Source: Candidatus Gastranaerophilales bacterium
GTDB lineage: Bacteria; Bacillota; Clostridia; Lachnospirales; Lachnospiraceae
Direction of reading: 5' to 3'
Length of the DNA stretch: 64,000 nt
Assembly (NCBI GenBank): GCA_023663225.1
Contig: JAMPHU010000001.1
Span: 62,001-126,000, forward strand
Shown: one piece after another, positions 10,701 to 17,572 of the stretch
Position numbering within the stretch: position 1 is the first letter of the stretch
Layout of the letters: each line of letters starts with the position of its first letter
Translations under genes and position numbers: made by a program
Notes under the pieces: model-generated
Told to the model about the DNA's origin: nothing
Databases searched by the model: none
Seen by the model: only the letters and a program-made list of their open reading frames with translations

Positions 10701-10866
10701 ATCGAGATGTAATATTTTTATTGTCATATAGAACGTTAGTGATCCCCTTCACTTCCATCCTGTCCAAATTCTGATATTCACGCAATTTAGAAATAAAGTT
10801 GCTCGCCTGTGAAAAACCGCCGTTTTCCTTCTTTATTTCTATTTTGAATATAATTGTGTTTTCCAT
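4744..10866 (-). CDS. Giant protein with GHKL ATPase, PRTase-like and second GHKL-like modules
   Basis: 2040 residues and AT-rich. The first module looks like a GHKL (HSP90/histidine-kinase-type) ATPase: N-box EQLIENVISHS near residue 290, G1-like DYAGVNTSGN near 337, IGLKIF near 397 and a closing GTGYTVLFPV near 447. Around residue 1100, IYYVDDSIITGRTY resembles the PRPP-binding loop of type I phosphoribosyltransferases (VDDxxxTGxT). Near 1864 LLLFALIINAAG and near 1950 RRERGISLWSVSRYI resemble a degenerate second GHKL module, with a heptad-like coiled coil (repeated EVSK/LE units) between them. Most of the rest is unassigned helical sequence. It has no histidine-kinase H-box, membrane segment or signal peptide. 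First gene of a three-gene operon; start preceded by GAGGG. Domain calls rest on motifs and are moderate in confidence; function unknown. Confidence 0.75.
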   Translation of the reverse strand: MENTIIFKIEIKKENGGFSQASNFISKLREYQNLDRMEVKGITNVLYDNKNITSRSAAEYVLQHLNDFKSITKPDNLNVVKDYNIYFCLWIEENSLEDIIDLQYDCLMKKFFDKEKIFTILSGEESIYFKASHFLYGISCCQENLYNNFFYKKSQGGGIIRLQKNRMGNLMDFMPFQYFSREEKGFLDNVETVISKSMIQQALMGRDVGDESVFPVLGGGLKLLNSAQKCVSEEMAERFSEILCRGNIFTFLLFVYSFSYKAFWRNSTYEDVDQCYFAVRERAAGCEQLIENVISHSTAGFGGVAIRMHEADSQYLRSRYELERPSGRYVEILITDYAGVNTSGNMADNFRKDMSESDRRELEELEPIDFLVDAERQDVRGTQVQSALKKYNCNSENIGKHIGLKIFRKVVEENDGIFGFYSHRTHVKGKGENYRFSEYSSALCMPGTGYTVLFPVRKRKEEIHRAEIGIDYNIELEENIKEYIKGYDCIEAKLDAKRLEFDSQEQKEAMIAELARELSGDRYSAEKQRRIKYISVEKMPDRSAEYIAKALLISSYDKEIADYVFYNCTGEFVSVFQQTMSVYFGMSDLAHFYEHREFVIALYTKTPIECCFIIPGHYKKTIWANQANCYSGSEYMGVGWLSAYKDQYEDQKLNEGGIPPYDILYEAPSDRLKCTIFEQYTLQILETDIQEQKFGCKINNTHMRLGSTIHIDSFYEAELLFSNRLFFSRFAYLLSKKILVEDPFKQAKQVTLYSYALYSEMLIVETVNILSLLCPDKDIDYAILERESDHRDFSHVDRIRYSRSFAPDEQEWEDEEGEKGAEKRKEQEKEERKNYFQNRKIICIVPINSTLKTHEKLLTLFCEDNGKDCAQNIILSYAMILVGSQKENQYWEISETEKTFNKINLDIKPIPHYFLAVKVDYYEAIDCKLCFPENSLDEIPLVEVNAASTIPNQSFGLYDKESGDVFTYDRIKDEEEKLSVLRGTLVYSHTQRGENHFLYYFKTDELFLKQKQSIEAWLRNEVPKIHINANEYHILFCPSHYSNAGFLESINRLVFHEAALVIRADVDKEYRSNICAKYSNLAVLVRLLEQDESKIIKIYYVDDSIITGRTYFRAKSLISSVVERYNKNRKRKDIHIFEKVYVLLDRNSKQSRLQYIGCWDSRNKSEDQLSDSFLAYRTLHVSSMRNHGDSCILCRLERESKTLYLSSATKRMAEYWKDQHEKFKVKHLRDKQEESEIVKSPEKAFRRMFCCHMATMALSGEQHGNRKESAIQCLLSLLSTDYEGRKKVQGQSTAFEYFMSYLKVISRPFLVFDKAVKEAVFDVQLVLAEGLLGQKTISILLKGTKKQYLKRCRKAFSVVLEQMIQKEFTSKQKLDLLQLLIKQLTEMKGNYFIRVENIRKLSDFASGYTEDERERLYLRFLQQTKKLLGVSSDTSKSAWFSHEICGKENISGLPEHILGRLLLENTRAYYDGLEKLCRKSLDFPLDDELRKNAYRDFVSVLSDINLYDKQKNSITENGRKEVMAGVELLNQCRHYATTRGSELSDKKIEGICHEIVNLMKTILDARKVELLLECPMECDKWEDDLREQYNRLVETHLGEDGKELKMQLQKRKEYLTIAGSEKTKDFIFIEGAEIDIAQKMQKYHNVRNKQKIKGLYIDGDEKYVIWEIGNAKPQWEEQRQLLVYVEFDQINFPEIWHRLRNLLCMNNCLNESVFNEEGIDYLFELILADKKSMLSELERTHSHTALSVRTAHYERVLNHDAEKSKEYRSYVLTLLSDLHVSQVYRSSLKEDYYCRWAGVTFRECDKVFSAFRDESSFIIVDREETTKRIELYVKMDDEDMLAKEQILSFGEAYGVSEVFLLLFALIINAAGPNRGVKEKDMNGGMDRITVCLKKTSDGYLRIENEVSKPQNKVSKLESEVSELENRDSAPEKTLKEINAEQLYPPRRERGISLWSVSRYIRSMISSMLEKKLRDAAGQLDDLPDMQCKKNKLIQLKSMIEKMTSEEYYIRVSKEEGGAGKTYFCVDIPILAKRYEGFEEQ

Positions 10867-11180
10867 ATATCCCTCGCGTTCTTACAGCAACGTATTATCC
10901 AATTTTAAAATTTTCGCAATTTCAATTATTTTCTAAATAAATTCAATACTTTTTAATACCTATTAATTTTTAATCAAAGGATTCCTTGGAGATTAATCTT
11001 CCATTGACAACTTAGAATTATAAGATTTTCTTTCCCCGATATCATCCTCTTACACACAACAACGACATCATTTGTTTATATCTCTGCATTAAACAAAGTA
11101 TATACCCACAAAATTGTCTGCCAAATATTTCTATACTTATTCTACTTTATTCGACAATTATCGTCAACATTTTTTTGATT

Positions 11181-11206
11181 TGTAAGTTAGGATTGTAAGT
11201 TAGGAT
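11181..11206. repeat. Two tandem copies of a 13-bp repeat
   Basis: TGTAAGTTAGGAT occurs at 11181-11193 and again at 11194-11206, immediately upstream of the integrase remnant. It may be a decayed attachment or arm-type site or simple slippage; nothing decides between these. Confidence 0.6.
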
Positions 11207-11218
11207 GTTGCTCATCAC

Positions 11219-11407
11219 GAACTCATCCCCCAATATTTGATCGAAACTTTGCAAAACATGAAAAAGGAAGATCATTTATATGTGTTCATCGGAACAGAAA
11301 CCTGTACGGAACCGCATAATGTTCAAAAGAAGTTCAAGACCATATTAAAACATTGTCAAATAAATGATTACAATTTTCATGCCAATAAGGCGAACCCTTC
11401 TACATAA
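11219..11407 (+). pseudogene. Remnant of a tyrosine recombinase (phage-type integrase)
   Basis: Reading the frame that ends at the TAA at 11405 gives IPQYLIETLQNMKKEDHLYV followed by FIGTETCTEPHNVQKKFKTI and LKHCQINDYNFHANKA. This is the segment of integrases that normally runs into the HALRHTF motif. Here the reading ends as FHANKANPST and the catalytic RHxxR...Y part is missing. There is no start region and no upstream catalytic Arg domain, so it is a non-functional fragment. It lies at the junction between the AT-rich island and ordinary chromosomal genes. Confidence 0.6.
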
Positions 11408-11461
11408 TATTTTCCCAATATTTTTTCAAAAAACGGGTATCCGTCAAAAAGTTTCTTTTTG

Positions 11462-11490
11462 TTGACATAGTAGGCGCCATATGGTATATT
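11462..11490 (+). promoter_or_regulatory. Sigma-A-type promoter for the ParB-like/BMP gene
   Basis: TTGACA at 11462-11467, a 17-bp spacer and TATATT at 11485-11490. The GTG start at 11521 is preceded by AAGGAGG. Confidence 0.8.
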
Positions 11491-11520
11491 TGCTTTACTG
11501 TTTTCAAGGAGGTTTTAACT

Positions 11521-13449
11521 GTGGCAATATCTGATTATTCAACAGCATTAAAGCAGGGGCGCAGAAGCTACCAGTCCGCGCTCACAAAGGGAGAATATCC
11601 CTATCTTCCCGTGCTGGACGATATTTTATCTTATACGGAAGTGACGACGCCCGTGAACCTGGGGCTGATAGATATCCCTCTGTCGCGGATCGTTGGGACT
11701 AAGACGGCGGGGCGTACCAACGCTTTCGCCAACAATTTCATGCCCCTTCTTCCGGAAAATTCCGAGTTCGCCTACAAATGGGCGTCTCTCTATGATCATC
11801 AGATCGACGACGGGATCCGAGATCCCATCGTGGCTTATGAATTTATGAACCAGTTCTATGTTTTGGAGGGCAATAAACGTGTGAGCGTCATGAAGCATTT
11901 GCAGACCTACAGCATCCCCGGCACAGTGACGCGTCTGATCCCCAAGCGGACGGAGGATCGGGAAAACCGTCTGTACTTTGAGTTTCTTGACTTTTACGAG
12001 GTCTCGCAATACTGCGATATCTGGTTTACTAAAGAGGGAAGCTATGCAAAGCTCTTAAAGCTGATGGGCAAACAGGAAGGGGAAGTCTGGAGCGATGACG
12101 ACAGGCTCTTTTTCCAGTCCGCATACAGCAGTTTCGCCAAGGCTTTTCATATGGCTCACGGCGAAAAGCTTGAACTGACCGTGTCGGACGGTTTTCTCAT
12201 CTATGTGGAGATTTACGGCTATGAACAGGTCGTAAAAGAGACCGATTTGGAAATGTACCAGGGACTCCAGAAAATGTGGACTGAGATCAAGCTGGCGGAC
12301 AAGGGCAATCCTGTGGAGCTGCTCCAGGACCCCGAAAAGGCCAAATCCACCCTTTTAGGCCGTTTGATTCCCACCAATTCCATCACTCCGGAGATGTTAA
12401 AAATAGCCTTTATCTATCCCAAGACTACTGAGACTTCCGGCTGGGCATACGCCCACGAGTTAGGTCGGCTACACCTGGAACAGGTTTTTGAGGGCAAGCT
12501 GGAAACGATGTCGTTCGATCGGGCCGACACGGACGAGGAGGTACAAAATGCCATCGAGCAGGCTGTGGAGGCCGGCTGTAACCTAATCTTCACCACCGCT
12601 ATTCAGATGGTCAATCAAAGTGTGCGTTCCGCCATCCTGCATCCCAAGGTGCGGATCTACAACTGCTCCATTTTGATGTCCTACTCGTCCATCTGTACAT
12701 ATTATGCGAGAATGTATGAGTCCAAGTTCCTGATGGGGGCCATCGCGGCGGCGCTGTCCAGAACAGACAGACTGGGATATGTGGCGGATTATCCGATCTA
12801 CGGCACGCTCGCCAATATCAACGCCTTTGCGCTAGGCGCCAAAATGATCAATCCTTATGTGAAAGTGCATCTGGAGTGGACTAAGGTCAAGGAGCAGAAT
12901 GCCAGAGAACGCCTCAAACAGGAGGGCATCGTCTTTATCTCCGACAGCGATATGATCACACCGGAACACGCTTCCAGAGAATATGGCCTTTACGCCAAAA
13001 AGGAGGACGGCTCCCTGGAGAATCTGGCCACCCCAATCTGGCACTGGGGAAAATTTTATGAGCGAATCGTGCGCGATCTCTGTCGCGGCAACAGCGACGC
13101 GGCTCAGAAAGGCAAGGCTGTAAATTATTGGTGGGGTATGTCCGCGGATGTGATCGACCTGATCTGTTCTCAGTCCATGCCGGTTTCCACCCTGCGCCTC
13201 ATAGAATTTTTGAAATCTTCCATTCGTTCCGGCAGCTTTCAACCTTTCGAGGGGTTGATCCGCTCTCAGAACGGAGAGATTCGATGCAACGAGGGCGATA
13301 CCTTGAGCCCTGAAGAAATTCTCACTATGAATTGGCTTGCCGACAATGTGGTAGGGCAGATTCCTGAATTTAAAGAACTTACGGAGGAAGCCCAAGCATT
13401 GATCCAGCTCCAGGGCATTAAAATCGATGAAAACGACACCGACAAATGA
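11521..13449 (+). CDS. BMP/PnrA-like substrate-binding domain protein with ParB-like N-terminal part
   Basis: 642 residues with a GTG start supported by AAGGAGG. Around residues 95-145 the pattern VAYEFMNQFYVLEGNKRVSV resembles the ParB/sulfiredoxin-fold 'LEGNKR' core. From about residue 293 (LKIAFIYPKT) to about 500 the sequence follows the basic membrane protein (BMP/PnrA) nucleoside-binding family. Unlike exported BMP lipoproteins there is no signal peptide or lipobox, so the protein should be cytoplasmic. Inference: a ligand-sensing fusion rather than a transporter component. Its end overlaps the metallophosphoesterase gene by 23 bases, so the two are translationally linked. Confidence 0.75.
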   Translation: MAISDYSTALKQGRRSYQSALTKGEYPYLPVLDDILSYTEVTTPVNLGLIDIPLSRIVGTKTAGRTNAFANNFMPLLPENSEFAYKWASLYDHQIDDGIRDPIVAYEFMNQFYVLEGNKRVSVMKHLQTYSIPGTVTRLIPKRTEDRENRLYFEFLDFYEVSQYCDIWFTKEGSYAKLLKLMGKQEGEVWSDDDRLFFQSAYSSFAKAFHMAHGEKLELTVSDGFLIYVEIYGYEQVVKETDLEMYQGLQKMWTEIKLADKGNPVELLQDPEKAKSTLLGRLIPTNSITPEMLKIAFIYPKTTETSGWAYAHELGRLHLEQVFEGKLETMSFDRADTDEEVQNAIEQAVEAGCNLIFTTAIQMVNQSVRSAILHPKVRIYNCSILMSYSSICTYYARMYESKFLMGAIAAALSRTDRLGYVADYPIYGTLANINAFALGAKMINPYVKVHLEWTKVKEQNARERLKQEGIVFISDSDMITPEHASREYGLYAKKEDGSLENLATPIWHWGKFYERIVRDLCRGNSDAAQKGKAVNYWWGMSADVIDLICSQSMPVSTLRLIEFLKSSIRSGSFQPFEGLIRSQNGEIRCNEGDTLSPEEILTMNWLADNVVGQIPEFKELTEEAQALIQLQGIKIDENDTDK

Positions 13450-14080
13450 TCATCTCACTATTTTGCTGTTGGCAGACCAAAAATCTAAATATCTCTATGA
13501 TTTCTATAATCCGGAGAATTTAAAAGATGTGGATCTCATTATCTCCTGCGGCGATCTGCCGCCGGAGTATTTGAGTTTTTTTGTCACACTCTGCAATGTG
13601 CCGTTACTCTACGTGAAGGGGAACCATGATGGCAAATATGAACACACGCCGCCGGAAGGATGCATCTGTATTGAAGATGATATTTATGTGCATCAGGGCG
13701 TGCGGATCCTCGGATTGGGAGGCTCTATGGAATATATACCCGGCGCCGGTAACCAGTTCACGGAACAGAAGATGAGACGCCGCGTGCGCAGACTCTTTTT
13801 TAAACTGTGGAAACACAAAGGATTTGATATCTTAGTGACACATGCGCCCGCCTATCAGTTCAACGATCTTCCCGACCTGCCCCACAGGGGGTTTGCCGTT
13901 TTTCGGGAGCTGATAGAAAAGTATGAACCCAAATTTTTCTTTCACGGGCATGTGCACGCCAACTACAGCACGAAATTTAAGAGAAGAGACACCTTGGGGA
14001 ACACTACTGTGGTGAACGCCTTTGAGTATCATATCGTGGAGTATCCTATGGACTCCGAGTATCCTACGGACTCCAAGTAA
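13427..14080 (+). CDS. Calcineurin-like metallophosphoesterase
   Basis: 217 residues. Metal-binding motifs are visible in order: ISCGDLP, VKGNHDG, THAP and GHVHAN. The usual first DxH motif is represented only by LADQKSKYL, in which the histidine is absent, so metal ligation may differ from the canonical family. Several C-terminal residues come from a short duplicated stretch (YPMDSEYPTDSK). It overlaps the upstream ParB-like/BMP gene by 23 bases. Substrate unknown; cytoplasmic. Confidence 0.85.
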   Translation: MKTTPTNDHLTILLLADQKSKYLYDFYNPENLKDVDLIISCGDLPPEYLSFFVTLCNVPLLYVKGNHDGKYEHTPPEGCICIEDDIYVHQGVRILGLGGSMEYIPGAGNQFTEQKMRRRVRRLFFKLWKHKGFDILVTHAPAYQFNDLPDLPHRGFAVFRELIEKYEPKFFFHGHVHANYSTKFKRRDTLGNTTVVNAFEYHIVEYPMDSEYPTDSK

Positions 14081-14094
14081 CCTGCGGACTCCTC

Positions 14095-14538
14095 TCAGGG
14101 TTGATCGTACCCTCTGAAAAATTCCGCCAGATTGGCCAGCGTCTTGGTGATCACGGGAATCTCCTGATCGGAGAGGCTTTTCAGGGCGGCGTTCGCCATC
14201 ATCTCGTGAAAGCGGGCGTGGTGTTTATATGCCTCCTTGCCTTTTTGCGTCAACTGTATCGTGACCACTCTGCGATCTTCCTCGCTGCGCTCTCTGTCCA
14301 CATACCCCTTTTTGACCAGACCGTTCATGGCTGTCGTCAGGGAACCTACCGTAATATCCAGCATTTTGGCGATCTTTGACATATTTTTACCGCCCTTGAG
14401 GCCCACCGCCTCGATCACATGCATGTCGTTGACGCTGAGATCCCGATATTCCTCTGTGATCAGCGCCTTTTCCTCCAATTTCCATATTTCATGGAACAGA
14501 TTTACCAATATGTCGTTTACTGTGCGATAGGCGTCCAT
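14095..14538 (-). CDS. fabT: MarR-family transcriptional regulator, FabT-like
   Basis: 147 residues with the MarR winged-helix core: MSKIAKMLDITVGSLTTAMN as recognition region and RERSEEDRRVVTIQLT as the wing with the typical D-R pair. It is the last gene of the fatty-acid synthesis cluster, 21 bases after the nitronate-monooxygenase-like gene. FabT proteins are MarR repressors of fab operons that bind TTTGA-N3-TCAAA palindromes with acyl-ACP as co-repressor. Matching palindromes lie at the fabH promoter (25303-25315) and, weaker, ahead of this gene pair (15687-15699). The FabT call rests on context plus operators. Confidence 0.75.
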   Translation of the reverse strand: MDAYRTVNDILVNLFHEIWKLEEKALITEEYRDLSVNDMHVIEAVGLKGGKNMSKIAKMLDITVGSLTTAMNGLVKKGYVDRERSEEDRRVVTIQLTQKGKEAYKHHARFHEMMANAALKSLSDQEIPVITKTLANLAEFFRGYDQP

Positions 14539-14559
14539 TGTTTTCTCTCCCTGCTTCGA

Positions 14560-15660
14560 TCATATATCCAATAAGGAATCAATCACTTCCCTTACCGTCT
14601 CCAAACGCTGTGCTTTATATGCATTGGCTCCGCAAAACAAAAGCGCACTCTCCGTCTCCCCCTTCGCTGCGTGCACCAGAGCCTCCGTGATGCAATAGGG
14701 GATCTCGGCAGGATTACACTTGTGAAGGCAGCCCAGGCATTTTTTCGGCGCGATCCGCTCTCCCGACATCACACGCTCCATAAAGGGATTGCGGATCGCC
14801 CGTCCGGGCATCCCCACCGGACTCTTGATGATACAGATATCTTCTTTCCCGGCATCCAGATATGCCTGCTTATACCTGACATCAGCGTCACATTCATATG
14901 TGGTGACAAAGCGGGATGCCACCTGCACTCCCTGTACGCCCAGCGCCATCACACGCTCCATCTCCTCGGCGCTGTCGATGCCGCCGGCGACTACCACCGG
15001 AACAGCACAGCCGTACTCTGTCTCATAGCGCTTTACGGTCTCGCAGATCTTGCGGATCTCCTCATCGTAACTTTTCATCAGGCCAGTGTCTTGTTCTTCC
15101 AAGTCATACTCCGTCAACTGTTCTCTGGAAAAACCCAGATGTCCGCCAGCCTTGGGGCCTTCCACCACCACCAGGTCTGCGGTGCGATGATATTTTTTAC
15201 CCCAATACCGCAGGATGACCTGCGCCGCCTTATCCGAGGAGACGATGGGGGCGATCTTGGTTCGGGCGCCCTCCACATACTGCGGCAGATCCGTGGGCAG
15301 GCCCGCGCCGGATATGATCAAGTCCGCTCCGGCCTGCGCCGCTGCACGCACATATTCCTCATAATAGCGCAGCGCCACCATGATATTGAAGCCTACGATC
15401 CCGTCTCCTGCAAGTTCTCTTGCCTTTTTGTATTCTATCTCAATCGCGCGGAGATTGCAAGCTTTTGGGTCTTTCTCAAAATCCGGATCCGCAAAGCCAA
15501 TCTGCGCGGAGGAAATGATCCCTACCGCGCCTTCCTTCGCCACGGCTCCCGCCAGTCCTCCCAGGCTGATACCCACGCCCATACCTCCCTGGATAATGGG
15601 AATGGGGGCAGTCAAATCGCCAATCTTTAACGGTTCATATCTTCTCTCCTTCGTCTGCAC
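14560..15660 (-). CDS. Nitronate monooxygenase / enoyl reductase II-like flavoprotein
   Basis: 366 residues; GTG start supported by GAGGAGAATC. The N-terminal IPIIQGGMGVGIS and the mid-protein VEGPKAGGHLG are FMN-binding elements of the NMO/FabK TIM-barrel family. The C-terminus adds a cysteine-containing segment (CLGCLHKCNPAEIPYC) absent from the FabK encoded at 22886-23824, so it is probably not a second FabK. It lies between accDA and fabT on the same strand, but a 149-base gap with its own FabT-like palindrome separates it from accDA. The reaction (nitronate oxidation or another flavin reduction) is not decided by the sequence. Confidence 0.8.
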   Translation of the reverse strand: MQTKERRYEPLKIGDLTAPIPIIQGGMGVGISLGGLAGAVAKEGAVGIISSAQIGFADPDFEKDPKACNLRAIEIEYKKARELAGDGIVGFNIMVALRYYEEYVRAAAQAGADLIISGAGLPTDLPQYVEGARTKIAPIVSSDKAAQVILRYWGKKYHRTADLVVVEGPKAGGHLGFSREQLTEYDLEEQDTGLMKSYDEEIRKICETVKRYETEYGCAVPVVVAGGIDSAEEMERVMALGVQGVQVASRFVTTYECDADVRYKQAYLDAGKEDICIIKSPVGMPGRAIRNPFMERVMSGERIAPKKCLGCLHKCNPAEIPYCITEALVHAAKGETESALLFCGANAYKAQRLETVREVIDSLLDI

Positions 15661-15686
15661 GATTCTCCTCTTTTCCGCCGGCTCTA

Positions 15687-15699
15687 TTTGAAACTCAAC
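15687..15699 (-). promoter_or_regulatory. Candidate second FabT-type operator ahead of nmo-fabT
   Basis: Read on the minus strand the site is GTTGAGTTTCAAA: TTGA and TCAA arms around three bases, one mismatch from the TTTGA-N3-TCAAA pattern at the fabH promoter. It lies 27 bases upstream of the nmo start. No strong promoter hexamers were found next to it. Confidence 0.4.
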
Positions 15700-15809
15700 A
15701 ATCTGATACCGACTTCTGTTCGCATGTACTTTTGACTCCCGAGCAACGAGCCAGGCGCATGCCCGTAACGGACTGTTGACTCGATTTTACGCCGCGTCTG
15801 CACAGTACC

Positions 15810-17525
15810 TCACATACCTCGAAATCGCTGGTAGCGTTTTTCCAACAATACCTCTTTGGGCATACTGCAATAGCTCTGCAAAAATGCGGCAATCTGTTCC
15901 GCGAGTTCTCCCGCCACAGGGGCAAGCGTCTCCTGCGTAAACTCCTCCGGCTCTCGGAATACGCGCTCCACAAATCCGGCTTTCTCCAGATCTGCGGCGG
16001 TCATTTTCATAACTTGGGCCGCTTCCTTCGCACGTCCGCTGTCTTTCCACAAGATCGCCGCATAACCCTCGGGAGAAAGGATTGAATACACGGAATTTTC
16101 CATCATCCATACCTCGTCCGCAGTGGCCATGGCCAGCGCGCCGCCGCTGCCGCCCTCCCCGATAACCAGAGTAAGGATCGGCGTCCCCAGGACGGACATC
16201 TCGTATATATTGCGGGCGATGGCTTCTCCCTGTCCGCGCTCCTCAGCCTCCAAACCACAGAAAGCTCCAGGCGTATCCACAAAGCAGATCACCGGACGGT
16301 GAAATTTCTCCGCCTGTTTCATCAGGCGCAACGCCTTGCGATAGCCTTCCGGAGACGGCATACCGAAATTGCGGGCGATATTTTCTTTGGTACTCTTTCC
16401 TTTCGCCTGCGCGATCACTGTGACAGGCATACCGCGAAAAGTGGCGACACCGCCCACAATCGCCTGATCGTCCGCACAATGTCTGTCTCCGTGCAGTTCC
16501 ACAAAATCCTCGAACAGAGCGTTGATATAATCGGTTCCCACCGGTCTTTCCTGTTTTCTGGATAGTTTGACCCGCTCCCATGGGGACAGTCTGGAGGCCG
16601 CAGAAAAGCGGACATTTTGAAGTTCTTTTTTTCCTTCCGCTGTTCTTCCCGCTCTATGGTGATCCAACAGAGTGATCAGTTGTTTTTTGAGTTCCTCTCG
16701 GGGCGCCACTCCATCGATCAATCCATGCTCCAGCAAAAACTCCGATCTCTGGAACCCTTTGGGAAGTTTTTGTCCGATCGTCTGCTCGATCACCCTGGGA
16801 CCCGCAAAACCGATCAACGCTTTTGGCTCCGCCAGTATGATATCACCCAACATGGCAAAGCTGGCGGTGACGCCCCCTGTAGTGGGATCCGTCAACACCG
16901 TGATATAGAGAAGTCCCTGGTCGCTATGACGCTTCAGCGCAGCAGAAGTTTTTGCCATCTGCATCAGAGAGGTAAGTCCTTCCTGCATCCTAGCGCCGCC
17001 GGAACAGGTGAAGATGATCACAGGCAGCCGCTCCCTTGTGGCGCGCTCCACAGCGCGGGTGATCTTCTCCCCCACGACTTCGCCCATACTGGCCATCAAA
17101 AACCTACCGTCCATCACAGCCAACACTACCGTGTGAGACCCTATCTTTGCCCTCCCCGTGATCACAGCCTCATCCAGACCCGTCTTTTCCCGCAGAGAAG
17201 CTATTTTTTCCTCATACCCTTTGTACTGCAGGGGATTGGCAGTCTGCATACCGGTATCCCACTCTTCAAAACTGTCCGGCTCCGCGATCATTCGGATCCT
17301 GCGGTATGCCGGCATACGGAAATATCCTCCGCATTTCGGACAGATATAGGAGTTTTGCTTGACTTCGTCCGTGAGGATCGCCTTACCGCATTTGTTGCAT
17401 CTGCGCAGCAGTCCTTCCGGCACCTCCGGCTTCGTTTCCCCCCGGACGTCTTCTTGGCGAATCTCCTCACTCTTCAAAGGTATGTAATTGTCTCGGGTCT
17501 TTTTAAACATATTTGACAAATTCAT
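15810..17525 (-). CDS. accDA: Acetyl-CoA carboxylase carboxyltransferase, fused beta-alpha subunits
   Basis: 571 residues; ATG preceded by GGAGG. The N-terminal half is AccD: zinc ribbon CNKCGKAIL...CPKCGGYF at about 34-57 and the carboxyltransferase core with CSGGARMQEG. The second half is AccA-like: VICFVDTPGAFCG and IGEGGSGGALA. Separate AccD and AccA are usually about 290 and 310 residues, so this is a complete fusion, known in several Clostridia. It transfers the carboxyl group from carboxybiotin on AccB to acetyl-CoA to give malonyl-CoA. It follows accC in the operon. Confidence 0.93.
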   Translation of the reverse strand: MNLSNMFKKTRDNYIPLKSEEIRQEDVRGETKPEVPEGLLRRCNKCGKAILTDEVKQNSYICPKCGGYFRMPAYRRIRMIAEPDSFEEWDTGMQTANPLQYKGYEEKIASLREKTGLDEAVITGRAKIGSHTVVLAVMDGRFLMASMGEVVGEKITRAVERATRERLPVIIFTCSGGARMQEGLTSLMQMAKTSAALKRHSDQGLLYITVLTDPTTGGVTASFAMLGDIILAEPKALIGFAGPRVIEQTIGQKLPKGFQRSEFLLEHGLIDGVAPREELKKQLITLLDHHRAGRTAEGKKELQNVRFSAASRLSPWERVKLSRKQERPVGTDYINALFEDFVELHGDRHCADDQAIVGGVATFRGMPVTVIAQAKGKSTKENIARNFGMPSPEGYRKALRLMKQAEKFHRPVICFVDTPGAFCGLEAEERGQGEAIARNIYEMSVLGTPILTLVIGEGGSGGALAMATADEVWMMENSVYSILSPEGYAAILWKDSGRAKEAAQVMKMTAADLEKAGFVERVFREPEEFTQETLAPVAGELAEQIAAFLQSYCSMPKEVLLEKRYQRFRGM

Positions 17526-17572
17526 AGCAAGCCTCCATGTTATAGCAACTGTAAAATACGCAGGTCACGGAT

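Larger units (their letters stand above)
10867..11520. other. AT-rich intergenic region at the right edge of the accessory island
   Basis: About 650 bases with no intact gene. It holds the AT-rich upstream region of the 2040-residue gene, a tandem 13-bp repeat (11181-11206), a decayed integrase fragment (about 11219-11407) and the promoter of the next plus-strand gene (11462-11490). I could not assign a convincing promoter for the minus-strand giant gene. Confidence 0.6.
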
